This document shows positions 7,128 to 15,251 of a stretch of DNA of 64,000 nt, piece after piece. Both the position numbers and the translations under genes were made by a program. Origin of the DNA: CAWUKT01 sp963923035 (GTDB taxonomy: Bacteria; Bacteroidota; Bacteroidia; J057; JADKCL01); the NCBI GenBank assembly GCA_963923035.1, contig CAWUKT010000030.1, forward strand, positions 5,335-69,334, given 5' to 3'. The notes under the pieces were generated by a model. The model ran no database searches and had not been told where the DNA came from. It worked only from the letters and a program-made list of their open reading frames with translations. Every line of letters begins with the position of its first letter. The first letter of the stretch is position 1.

Positions 7128-9941
7128 TTACTGCTTAAAAAATCGTTCAGTATGGGTCAAATCATCCCCCTGGAGCTTAAGCAAATAGGTCCCGGTCGCC
7201 AGTTCGGCAACGTCGGCATCCAAAAAGTTCTGACCCGGTTGGAGAAGGAATTGGCCCAAATCCAGCACTTTCACTCCCTGAAGGTTATAGACCTCCGCAT
7301 CGACGCGGGCGGAGCGTTCCATCCGGATTTCAGCGGTGAAGTGGCGCTGGGTGGGATTGGGGAACAACCGGACATCGGCGTCGTTGAGGACGGATTCGGC
7401 GGCCCCAACCATGTTACTCACATCCAAATCGGGAACGGGCAACCGCTCATCGGTAAATACGCGGTATTCGCCCGGTTGGAGGGGAATGGTCATATTTACA
7501 TCGATGACGTTCAGGCTGTCCCCGGAGAGGTACTCGTACCACCATCCGGTATGCTGGAAGCCGGTGAAGACATTCTGGTCGACCACATCGAAATTGGCGC
7601 AGACCGTCACGTCCATCGCTCCGGATACGTGCACCTGCTTTTGTTTTCCCCAGGCACTGATGTCGAAGATATTGCTCTGGAAGGTCGTGGGATAATTGAC
7701 TTTGAGCTTGATCAGGGCCGCGTAGATTTTCTTGAGCTTGAGGCGGCGGGGATCGTTCAAATAATCCCAGCGAACGGGCTTGGGACCAGTTCGGGTTTGG
7801 AAATCGATGGAATAGTCGTAGCCAAATTCACCGAACTGCCAGATCATTTTCGGGCCGGGAATGGTGAAAAACAACGCTGCGCCCATGCCCATACGCTCCA
7901 GGGCCACCGTAGTGTCCATGCAGTTGTGATTCGTATTGAAGGCATTGCCGAAGGTGATGTTCTTGTACATCAGGCGCTCCTCGTCATGGCTTTCCATGTA
8001 GCCAATCAGGTTGTGGAACGCCCAACTGCGGGCCTGATAGGAAACGTCAAAAGAGAAGTCGCTGTCCTGTTCGTACCCCATCAATCCCTGGGCGTATTCT
8101 TCATTGGCATTGCCCCAGAACATAAATCCGAAGTTGGCCAGTTCAGTTTCTTCGTCATTCGCCCCAAAATGCTCGAGGATCATGTAGGTTCCGGGATATT
8201 TGGGCCAGAGGACATTGGCAAAACGCTTCAGGAAGAAAATCCGATCGCTGTCGTAAGCGCTCCAATCCCCCAGGTTCCCGGTGGAACGGTTCGTAAAGCC
8301 TTTGGACAGGTCAAAGCGGAAACCATCCACCTTGTATTCGTCCACCCAGAAGCTCAGCACACTGTCGATCATGCCTTGCGTGTACAGGGAAGCGTGGTCG
8401 AAGTCATACCCCAATCCCAAGGGGTGGGGCGCATCGGTATTGAACCAGGGATTGTCCGGCGTGACCCGGGCACTTCCCTTGTCGAAGTACAATTGGACGT
8501 TGGGATTCTGGCTGAAGGCGTGGTTGAAAACCACATCCATGATGACCGCGATGCCGCGGTCGTGGCACGCATCAATGAGCTCCTTCAGGCGCTCCTTGGG
8601 ACCATAGTACTTGTCCGGCGCGCAGTAGTAGGCCGGACCGTAGCCCCAGCTCTGGTTCCCATCGAATTCATTCACAGGCATGAATTCAATCGCGTTGATG
8701 CCCAGGCTCTGGAGATAATCCAGGGAATCCATCACCGTCTTGAAGTCGTGGCGGATCACAAAGTCCCGCACCAAGAGTTCGTAAATCACGAGGTCCCGGT
8801 TGTCGGGGCGCTGGAAGTTCTGGTTGGACCATTGGAATTCGGGCCAACCGGGCTGCATCACCGTCACCAAACCGCGGGTTTTCCCCTGCGGATAGGCCGG
8901 CATATTCGGGTAGATGACCGCATTTACCCCGCCGTCGTTGAACGGATCGAGGACGATTTCTGCCCAAGGATCGCCGACTTTGACTTTGTGGTCGACAAAG
9001 TACTGGAAGCCGACCTCAGAACCGGGCGTCAGGCCATTGATCTGCAACCAATGCCGTTCGCCGTCGGGCGTTTTGGTCATCAGGTAATCCGGGTCCATTT
9101 CCCAGTCGTTGAATTCTCCGATGACGTAGATATAGTCTTTGTTTGGCGCGACGAGGGACAGGACCACCGTCGAATCGTTCACGTAGTTAATGCCGTCGCG
9201 CAGGCCGCCGGGCAGGTTGGCCACGGGAATCGCGGGCTGCACGATATAATAAATAGTGTCCTGCCAAACGGTATTTCCATCGTCCGCCTCCAATACCACT
9301 TCGTATTTTCCGGTGGCCGCCGTATTCGGGGAATGGTTCAGCGTGGTGGAAGCATTCGCACTGGCTTCGAGGTTGCCGTTGATGAACAAGCGGAGGTCGC
9401 ACGTATTGTTCGCCTGGATGGAAAGGGGCATTGGGTCATTGGGGGAAATGACCGGAGGACGTTCGACGGGAGAGGAAAAAATGGCACAGAAGCTGGAAGT
9501 GGGGAAAATGGGCAGGAAAATATCCGAGCCGTCGGCATTTTTCCCGGCAATGGTTCCCTGCTCGTTGCGGAAGACCAGGTTCAGGGTCCGCACCTCTTCG
9601 TCGATGCCGATTCCGTAGAAATTACGGGGCCGCAGTCCGATCTCGTGGCGGTTGTTGCCGAGGTCGGTCATGAGGATGAGGCTGTCAAAGCCACCATCGA
9701 ACTGGCTGACGATGTGCTGCCAATCGGTAATGTCCGAACTGTATTGGTTGTGGACGCCCGTGTGGGCGAACACGGGACTGGTCCCGTTCAGGGCAGCATT
9801 GCCCTGGGTCGCGTCAAAGGTGATCACAATGGAGTCGTCCACGGTCGGATAGGCCGGGGTCCACGTGATGACCTGGGCCGACAGGCTCTGAACGAGCAAA
9901 AGGGTGACGAATCCGGCGATGAGTCGAAGCGGATATTGCAT
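7128..9941 (-). CDS. Type IX-secreted GH13 alpha-amylase family protein
   Basis: It is a secreted or surface alpha-glucan hydrolase. The 937-residue protein has a signal peptide (1-22, ending SLSAQ), an N-terminal accessory domain (about 25-150), a bacterial Ig-like stretch (about 165-235), an early-set/CBM48-like domain (about 240-345), and the GH13 barrel (about 380-750). Region I is DVVFNHAF, nucleophile Asp544 is in GFRFDLS, acid/base Glu590 is in MILEHFGAN, and Asp653 is in ESHDEER. The C-terminal ~75 residues (LFPNPT... to TERFFKQ) form a type A Por sorting domain for type IX secretion. The downstream half of the operon starts 15 bp after the previous gene. Exact specificity (amylase versus pullulanase-like) is uncertain. 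Confidence 0.93.
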   Translation of the reverse strand: MQYPLRLIAGFVTLLLVQSLSAQVITWTPAYPTVDDSIVITFDATQGNAALNGTSPVFAHTGVHNQYSSDITDWQHIVSQFDGGFDSLILMTDLGNNRHEIGLRPRNFYGIGIDEEVRTLNLVFRNEQGTIAGKNADGSDIFLPIFPTSSFCAIFSSPVERPPVISPNDPMPLSIQANNTCDLRLFINGNLEASANASTTLNHSPNTAATGKYEVVLEADDGNTVWQDTIYYIVQPAIPVANLPGGLRDGINYVNDSTVVLSLVAPNKDYIYVIGEFNDWEMDPDYLMTKTPDGERHWLQINGLTPGSEVGFQYFVDHKVKVGDPWAEIVLDPFNDGGVNAVIYPNMPAYPQGKTRGLVTVMQPGWPEFQWSNQNFQRPDNRDLVIYELLVRDFVIRHDFKTVMDSLDYLQSLGINAIEFMPVNEFDGNQSWGYGPAYYCAPDKYYGPKERLKELIDACHDRGIAVIMDVVFNHAFSQNPNVQLYFDKGSARVTPDNPWFNTDAPHPLGLGYDFDHASLYTQGMIDSVLSFWVDEYKVDGFRFDLSKGFTNRSTGNLGDWSAYDSDRIFFLKRFANVLWPKYPGTYMILEHFGANDEETELANFGFMFWGNANEEYAQGLMGYEQDSDFSFDVSYQARSWAFHNLIGYMESHDEERLMYKNITFGNAFNTNHNCMDTTVALERMGMGAALFFTIPGPKMIWQFGEFGYDYSIDFQTRTGPKPVRWDYLNDPRRLKLKKIYAALIKLKVNYPTTFQSNIFDISAWGKQKQVHVSGAMDVTVCANFDVVDQNVFTGFQHTGWWYEYLSGDSLNVIDVNMTIPLQPGEYRVFTDERLPVPDLDVSNMVGAAESVLNDADVRLFPNPTQRHFTAEIRMERSARVDAEVYNLQGVKVLDLGQFLLQPGQNFLDADVAELATGTYLLKLQGDDLTHTERFFKQ

Positions 9942-9956
9942 GATTCTTCCTCCTGT

Positions 9957-10751
9957 TTATTGCACGATGACTTTTTCCCAACCCAATACCTGCGCGCCAT
10001 CTTTCAGGACGACATAGAAAATGCCGGTCGCTTCCGTTTGCCACTCGAGGGTCTGTTGGCCCGGAGCCTGTTTTCCTTCTACCAACACCTCCACGATCTG
10101 CCCCAAGGAATTGTAAACCGTAGCTGAGAAGTCCTGGGCCGGCTTTTTCAACTGGTAGCGGACGCCCACCTGGCCTTGCGAGGGATTCGGGAAGAGGCTC
10201 AAACTGGCCAGGACGGCTGATTCTTCGATGCCGGTCACCGTTTTGACGGCGGTGACGCCGGTCATCGGTGCACCCGTGCTTCCCTGGATCACCGAGGGGT
10301 TGCTTGTATTGAGATTGCGGATAAAAATATCCCCGCACTGGTTGTCTTTGCCTTCCGCGGTTCCGTCCAGGTTGCGGAAGACCAAGCCCATTGTATAAGG
10401 AGTCGAGCCCATCGGAGCTCCGTGGTACGTTTCGAGGTCGATTTTGATTTCCCAGGTCGCATTCCCGAGGAAAGTCATTTCCCCTACCCCATCGTCCATG
10501 CCCCAGTTCCCGGTCACATGCTCCCAAATCGGAGAATTGAAGCCCTGGATGCTGTCGTTGCAAAAGGTCGGGTTGGAAGTGCAGAGACCGGAGTGGAAAT
10601 AGACCTTGTCATTGGCGACGGCCCCACCATCCAGCCAGCAATCCGGATTCTGGAGTTGAGAGGCGTCCAGGGTAATGGTCAGCATATCCTGGGCCATCAA
10701 ACAGCTGCCACTCAATGTGGCCCAGAAAAGGAAGAGGAAATACTTTTTCAT
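9957..10751 (-). CDS. Type IX-secreted protein with amylase-type N-terminal domain (putative glycan-binding)
   Basis: The 264-residue exported protein has a signal peptide MKKYFLFLFW...SCLMAQ, one domain (about 20-165) and a type A Por sorting domain (about 190-264, LFPNPSQGQVGVRYQL). The domain aligns by eye with residues 35-145 of the neighbouring GH13 protein: both have ITxDA at the start, WEHV/WQHI in the middle and LVFRNxxGTxxGK...DIF at the end. It has no recognisable catalytic motif, so a starch-binding or surface-presentation role is inferred. The ATG at 10751 gives a clean signal peptide; an upstream in-frame ATG at 10796 would add 15 residues that spoil it. It is the first gene of the amylase operon. 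Confidence 0.85.
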   Translation of the reverse strand: MKKYFLFLFWATLSGSCLMAQDMLTITLDASQLQNPDCWLDGGAVANDKVYFHSGLCTSNPTFCNDSIQGFNSPIWEHVTGNWGMDDGVGEMTFLGNATWEIKIDLETYHGAPMGSTPYTMGLVFRNLDGTAEGKDNQCGDIFIRNLNTSNPSVIQGSTGAPMTGVTAVKTVTGIEESAVLASLSLFPNPSQGQVGVRYQLKKPAQDFSATVYNSLGQIVEVLVEGKQAPGQQTLEWQTEATGIFYVVLKDGAQVLGWEKVIVQ

Positions 10752-11189
10752 AGCTTCTAACATAAGGTTGAATAAGATGGGCATCCAAAACAACATGTGG
10801 CACCTGAATCAGGAATGCAAAGGTCCCACGGGAATACTTTACTCCTGGTGAAAAATGAACTAAAGGTGACAACCAAAGAAATACAGACTTGAATGACCCT
10901 GGGTAGTGTCTCTTTGACACTTACTGCCTTGTAAGAAAGCAAAAGTTTACCGATAAAAAAATGTAGATGGGCAGGAATCACAGATAAAAAATAAAAATTT
11001 CGTACTCCTTTTGGATTATTTTGCGCCCCTGCTGACCTCCTGACGTTTGCATTGTTCCCAACTAATCATAATTTGCAAGTTCTTTCTGCTGTAATCATTC
11101 GTTGTACGTGGACTCGAAATTTTAACCTCTCCCCTTTTTGTGTTTGGGGACGGGACTTTTTGGACATTACCATTTCTTAAGAACCATTC
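10752..11189. other. Divergent regulatory region between amylase operon and LuxR-type regulator
   Basis: This 438-bp A+T-rich spacer holds promoters for the minus-strand amylase operon and the plus-strand regulator, plus the palindrome at 10905-10921. No ORF or RNA gene was recognised. Confidence 0.6.
10905..10921. promoter_or_regulatory. 17-bp palindromic operator upstream of the amylase operon
   Basis: AGTGTC-TCTTT-GACACT (six perfect pairs; the same outer arms and total length as 7059-7075). It is followed by TTA like the first copy. It lies 154 bp upstream of the start at 10751, in the region shared with the divergent LuxR-type gene. Confidence 0.6.
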
Positions 11190-11840
11190 ATGACTGGTAA
11201 CTTAACCCAGACTGAGCCAATTGCCTTGATAGTCGACTCTGTTCCCATCTTTCGGTACGGCATCCGCCAATTACTTGAAGACGGCCCTGGCCCCAAACGT
11301 GTTTTGGAGGCCGAGCCCAATTCGGATTGGACGGGACTGCTGGCAGAGCATCGAATTGAGCTATTGATCACGAAGCACAGCCGCCGCCATCCCATTTCCA
11401 ATGCCTTGTTGGTGAAAATCGGAAGTGAATTTCCGCAAACCACGGTCGTGGTCCTCGCCGAAAACCTCAGTGACGAGACGGTCTCCGAGGTTTTTGCCAC
11501 AGGCGTACAGGGACTGCTCGGCAGCGACTGCGACTCCTGCGAATTTCAGGAGGCCATGGACAAAATCCACAAGGGCGAGAAATACTTCGCCCATGCCGAC
11601 AACGCCCCCACCGCCAATGGATCATCGTCGGCTGAGTCACTGATAACCAAACGGGAACGGGAAATTCTCCGCCTCATTTTCGACGAACATACCAATCCGG
11701 AAATCGCCGAAATCCTGAACATCAGCCGTCGGACGGTGGACACCCACCGGAAAAATCTCCTGCGCAAATTGGAGGTACGGAATACCGCCGGACTGATTCG
11801 GTACGCGCTGGAACACGGTCTGTTGAAGATTGCGAACTGA
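11190..11840 (+). CDS. LuxR/NarL-family transcriptional regulator with degenerate receiver domain
   Basis: The 216-residue DNA-binding protein has an N-terminal receiver-like domain (about 8-135) and a C-terminal LuxR helix-turn-helix (about 150-212; ITKREREILRL, NISRRTVDTHRKN, LEVRNTAGLIRYAL). Receiver landmarks are lost. The acidic pair is VDSVP instead of VDD. The beta-3 strand reads IELLITKHS, with no phospho-acceptor Asp. The conserved Lys after beta-5 is replaced (GLLGSD). No histidine kinase is nearby, so it is probably phosphorylation-independent. It is divergent from the amylase operon and could be the factor that binds the 17-bp palindromes; that link is inference. Confidence 0.9.
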   Translation: MTGNLTQTEPIALIVDSVPIFRYGIRQLLEDGPGPKRVLEAEPNSDWTGLLAEHRIELLITKHSRRHPISNALLVKIGSEFPQTTVVVLAENLSDETVSEVFATGVQGLLGSDCDSCEFQEAMDKIHKGEKYFAHADNAPTANGSSSAESLITKREREILRLIFDEHTNPEIAEILNISRRTVDTHRKNLLRKLEVRNTAGLIRYALEHGLLKIAN

Positions 11841-12268
11841 CTCTTTTCGGAGGCATCATCACAAATACGCATTAATGCGTAACTTCAATGCCTTCAAAGA
11901 TTCGGGACTTGATAGATTCTTCGGCGAAAGATTCAATTTCGTCGACGGAATCGATGCTTTGGTAGATTCAGCGGAAAAGAATTTTATTTGCCCCAATTCT
12001 GATTCCCTGAAAGATTCCTGTTGCTCGCGTTTGTTCAGTCAACTTTCCCTGACCACCGATGACTGCCCACTGGCAGAATCTCCCGAACCACTGAAAATTC
12101 TCCTGGTGAAGCGGAAGAAATCCCATATTGGGTCCATAGCCACTTCCTACAACCCTGTTCCGGGAAGCATTTCTACCGGCTTCTTGCGGTTAAATGGGTA
12201 GAAATCAAGGAAAAATGGGCCCAACAGAGAACAAAAAGTAAAATTAAAGGTGATATACACTTAGGTAC
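11841..12268. other. Intergenic region with a cluster of GATTC pentamers
   Basis: No convincing gene. An in-frame ATG stretch at 11875-12201 has no family resemblance. Between about 11900 and 12080 the pentamer GATTC (or its complement GAATC) occurs about eight times, several as AGATTC, far above expectation. Meaning unknown. Confidence 0.4.
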
Positions 12269-12294
12269 GCGTCCGGATCGATTGGTCCGGACGC
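12269..12294. other. Perfect hairpin upstream of the SDR gene
   Basis: GCGTCCGGA (12269-12277) and TCCGGACGC (12286-12294) form a 9-bp stem with an 8-nt loop, 22 bp before the SDR start. No T run follows on either strand, so it is more likely an operator or 5'UTR structure than a terminator. Confidence 0.5.
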
Positions 12295-12316
12295 CTTATG
12301 TTCAGATCTTCTTTGC

Positions 12317-13225
12317 ATGGCAGACTTTGATATTCAACAGGTTCCGGATCAACCCGGAAAAATCGCCCTCGTCACAGGGGCCAACGCAGGTTTAGGGTAC
12401 GAAACGGCAAAAGCACTGGCCGGGAAACAGTTCAAGGTGATCCTCGCTTGTCGAAACGAACAAAAGGGCCGCAAGGCCATGGAAGAAATCAAGCGAGAGC
12501 ATCCCAAAGCAGATTTGGAGTTCCTAAAGCTGGATCTGAGCCACATGGACAAGGTCCGGGAAGCCGCAACGGACTTCCTCGGCCGCTTCCAACAACTCAA
12601 CCTCCTCATCAACAATGCCGGTGTCATGATGCCGCCTTACACGGTCACCCCCGACGGTTTCGAGCTCCAACTCGCCACCAACCACCTCGGCCATTTTCTC
12701 CTGACCGGACTCCTCCTCGATACCGTCCTGGCCACGCCGGATTCGCGCATTGTTTCCCTGTCCTCCCTCGCCCACCAGCAAGGCAAAATCCACTTCGAAG
12801 ACCTCCAATCCGAGAAAAAATACTCCAAGATGGGCGCCTACGCCCAGAGCAAGCTGGCCTGCCTGATGTACGCCTACGAGTTGCAGCGCCGCCTGGAAGC
12901 CCACGGGCACCAAACCATCTCCGTGGCCGCCCACCCCGGCATCGCCACCACGGAATTGGCCCGCCATTTCCCCACCTTCCTCAAAATCATTGCCCCGGCC
13001 CTGGCCCTCTTCATCGCCCAGTCCCCCAAAGCGGGAGCTGAACCGACGCTGTACGCGGCCTTGGGAAGCGACATCGAGGGCGGCGACTATACCGGCCCCA
13101 ACAGCTCCCGGGAGTTCAAGGGCCGCGCCACGAAGGTCGGCTCCACCGCCCTCTCAAAAGAAGCGGGGGTCGCCAAACGCCTCTGGGAAGTCTCCGAAGA
13201 ATTGAGCGGGCTGAAATACCTCTGA
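12317..13225 (+). CDS. Short-chain dehydrogenase/reductase
   Basis: NAD(P)-dependent oxidoreductase of the SDR superfamily, most like the retinol dehydrogenase/WW-domain oxidoreductase group. The 302-residue protein has cofactor motif TGANAGLG near residue 20, NNAGVM near 97, Ser in SLSSLAHQQG, and the YxxxK pair in YAQSKLA. The substrate is unknown. It ends 20 bp before the FAD-dependent oxidoreductase and runs in the same direction, so it may be the first gene of the polyketide/prenyl cluster. Membership in that pathway is inference from position. Confidence 0.9.
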   Translation: MADFDIQQVPDQPGKIALVTGANAGLGYETAKALAGKQFKVILACRNEQKGRKAMEEIKREHPKADLEFLKLDLSHMDKVREAATDFLGRFQQLNLLINNAGVMMPPYTVTPDGFELQLATNHLGHFLLTGLLLDTVLATPDSRIVSLSSLAHQQGKIHFEDLQSEKKYSKMGAYAQSKLACLMYAYELQRRLEAHGHQTISVAAHPGIATTELARHFPTFLKIIAPALALFIAQSPKAGAEPTLYAALGSDIEGGDYTGPNSSREFKGRATKVGSTALSKEAGVAKRLWEVSEELSGLKYL

Positions 13226-13245
13226 TTTACGTACCTTTTGCCACC

Positions 13246-14358
13246 ATGCATGACGTTGTGATCATCGGCGGGGGCCTTTCGGGCCTCATCAACGCGCGCC
13301 TGCTTTCCCAGGCCGGTCTCGACGTCGTCCTCATCGAAAAAAACACCTACCCGTTCCACCGCGTCTGCGGTGAATACGTCTCCAACGAGACCCTCCCCTT
13401 CCTCCAATCCATTGGTTTTGATCCGTTTGCGCACGGAGCCGTGGCCATTTCGCGGTTCGGGTTGACCTCGCCCAAGGGCACCCGCCTCGATTTGGAGCTG
13501 GACATGGGCGCGTTTGGGATTTCACGGTATGCCTTCGACCTAGCGCTGTACGAATTGGCTTTGGAGAGCGGGGCTGAGTTTCGGTTGGGGAAAAAAGTAC
13601 GGGGCGTGGAGCGGGAAAATGGAGCCTTTGTGGTGGACATTGGGGGAAAAGAAAAGGTCAATGCACGGGTGGCCATTGGTGCTTTTGGGAAGCGGAGCAA
13701 TATGGACGCGTTCCTGAACCGCCGCTTTTTCAAAGCCCGGTCCCCCTGGGTCGGGGTCAAGCACCATTTCCGGGTGGACCACCCGGAAGACCTCATCGAA
13801 CTCCACAATTTCCGCGATGGCTACTGCGGGATTTCCCGCGTGGAGGCCGACCGCGTCTGTCTTTGCTACCTGACGGCCCGGTCTCAGGTACGTAAGCACG
13901 GTAATATTCAGCAACTCGAGGCGGAAGTCCTTCGCAAAAACCCTCGCCTCAACGAGATTTTTGCCCACGCCGAACCCCTCTACGAACGTCCCCTCGTCAT
14001 CAACGAAGTCTCTTTTGCCCCGAAACCACTCATCGAAGATGGCATCCTGATGTCCGGCGACTCCGGTGGCATGATCGCGCCGCTCTGCGGCAATGGCATG
14101 GCGATGGCCATCCACTCCGCAAAAATCCTCTCCGAGCAGCTGATCCGCTACTTTTCCGACGAAATCGACCGTCCCGGCCTCGAAAAGGCCTATACGCAGC
14201 AATGGCGTAAGACATTTGCCCGCCGCCTGTGGGTGGGACGAAACGTCCAACGCTTCTTTGGGAATCCTTCGGTAACGGAAGGGTTTGTCAAATTATTCAA
14301 GGGAATGCCCGCGCTCAGCCGTTGGGTGGTGGGTCAGACCCACGGCCAGCCGTTCTGA
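13246..14358 (+). CDS. FAD-dependent oxidoreductase (geranylgeranyl reductase/aromatic hydroxylase-like)
   Basis: The 370-residue flavoprotein has an N-terminal dinucleotide-binding motif (VVIIGGGLSGLINA, residues 4-17), RVCGEYVSNE near residue 40, and the second FAD motif GDSGGMIAPLCGNGMAMA near 268. The family covers geranylgeranyl reductases and flavoprotein hydroxylases. In the Streptomyces srsABC cluster a flavoprotein hydroxylase acts on the alkylresorcinol made by a type III PKS, and a similar role is plausible here. Its last 25 bp overlap the 3' end of the convergent prenyltransferase gene. The reaction is inference from context. Confidence 0.88.
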   Translation: MHDVVIIGGGLSGLINARLLSQAGLDVVLIEKNTYPFHRVCGEYVSNETLPFLQSIGFDPFAHGAVAISRFGLTSPKGTRLDLELDMGAFGISRYAFDLALYELALESGAEFRLGKKVRGVERENGAFVVDIGGKEKVNARVAIGAFGKRSNMDAFLNRRFFKARSPWVGVKHHFRVDHPEDLIELHNFRDGYCGISRVEADRVCLCYLTARSQVRKHGNIQQLEAEVLRKNPRLNEIFAHAEPLYERPLVINEVSFAPKPLIEDGILMSGDSGGMIAPLCGNGMAMAIHSAKILSEQLIRYFSDEIDRPGLEKAYTQQWRKTFARRLWVGRNVQRFFGNPSVTEGFVKLFKGMPALSRWVVGQTHGQPF

Positions 14359-15227
14359 AAATCCACAAACGTAATCAGCGTGAAATAACCGATCATTCCC
14401 ACGGAGGAGATCAGGTTCAGGCGCATGGTGGACTTGAAATCGGCTGCGGCCGGGTCCTTTCGGACACGGAGGTACCAAAGGCCGAAAAACAGGAAGGTTG
14501 GGCCGAGAAACAATTGGAAGGTGATGAAGTGCCACAGGGTATGGAACTCGGTGAAATAGAAGTAGAAACCGGTGGCCGCACCAGCGAAAAACAGCGCTGT
14601 GAAGTGAAAGGTGCCCCGAATGCCCAGCATTCGGCTGAGGGTTTGGTCGCCCCGGCGGGCGTCCTCCTCGTGCTGGTAGACCTGCGTCATCGGATAGGAT
14701 CCCATCAGCAAGGCCGAGGTCAGCAAAGCCGGAAACCAATTTTCCACCTCCAACAAAGGCGTAAAATCCCAATCGTTCATGGCAACCAATACGCTCAGGT
14801 AGGTAAATGCGCCCTGGAACAGGCCCACCGCCAACCATCCGCCGATGGGGTATTTTTTCAACCGAATCCCCTCCCAACTGTAGGCCTTCGAGATCAACCC
14901 GTACACAAACAACATCAAGGCAAAGCGCCAACCCAACAAAAACCCAAGTCCTACCGCCACCGCATCAAAGGCCAACGAGACCCACAACAGGTCCTTTTCG
15001 ACTTCTGGCGGCTTTTCCAAGCCCCCAATGCTGTCTTCGTCCCGGTCATAATAGCTGTTGAATCCGTTCGAGGCGGGATATAAAAATAGATGCAAGACAA
15101 TGAAAACAAGGAGCGCCTCCCACCAGTTAATTTCCTGAACCTGGCTGAGCGCAAAGGAGTAAACCGGCATCAGGAAAATGGAGAACGGAATGCGGAGGTG
15201 GAGCAGTGAAGATCGGGTTATTTTCAT
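14334..15227 (-). CDS. UbiA-family prenyltransferase
   Basis: An integral membrane enzyme that transfers a polyprenyl chain to an aromatic or quinone-type acceptor. The 297-residue protein has about eight to nine hydrophobic segments. The first Asp motif NxxxDxxxD is seen as N57-SYY-D61-RDE-D65, and the second conserved loop as YQHEEDARRGDQT. The ATG at 15227 matches the start of the first hydrophobic helix; the frame is open further upstream but that stretch is antisense to the PKS. It is divergent from the PKS gene with only 24 bp between starts and convergent with the flavoprotein gene, so it is locked inside the cluster. Confidence 0.92.
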   Translation of the reverse strand: MKITRSSLLHLRIPFSIFLMPVYSFALSQVQEINWWEALLVFIVLHLFLYPASNGFNSYYDRDEDSIGGLEKPPEVEKDLLWVSLAFDAVAVGLGFLLGWRFALMLFVYGLISKAYSWEGIRLKKYPIGGWLAVGLFQGAFTYLSVLVAMNDWDFTPLLEVENWFPALLTSALLMGSYPMTQVYQHEEDARRGDQTLSRMLGIRGTFHFTALFFAGAATGFYFYFTEFHTLWHFITFQLFLGPTFLFFGLWYLRVRKDPAAADFKSTMRLNLISSVGMIGYFTLITFVDFQNGWPWV

Positions 15228-15251
15228 CGTTGAGCCAATATATAGAAAAAT

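Noticed and set aside
7083..10127. Open frame of 1014 codons on the plus strand opposite the amylase operon
   Set aside because: It mirrors the two well-supported minus-strand genes, has no recognisable domain, and runs through an intergenic gap. It is a by-product of codon bias on the opposite strand.
11875..12201. Possible small gene after the LuxR-type regulator
   Set aside because: No family, odd composition and repeated GATTC pentamers; treated as intergenic.
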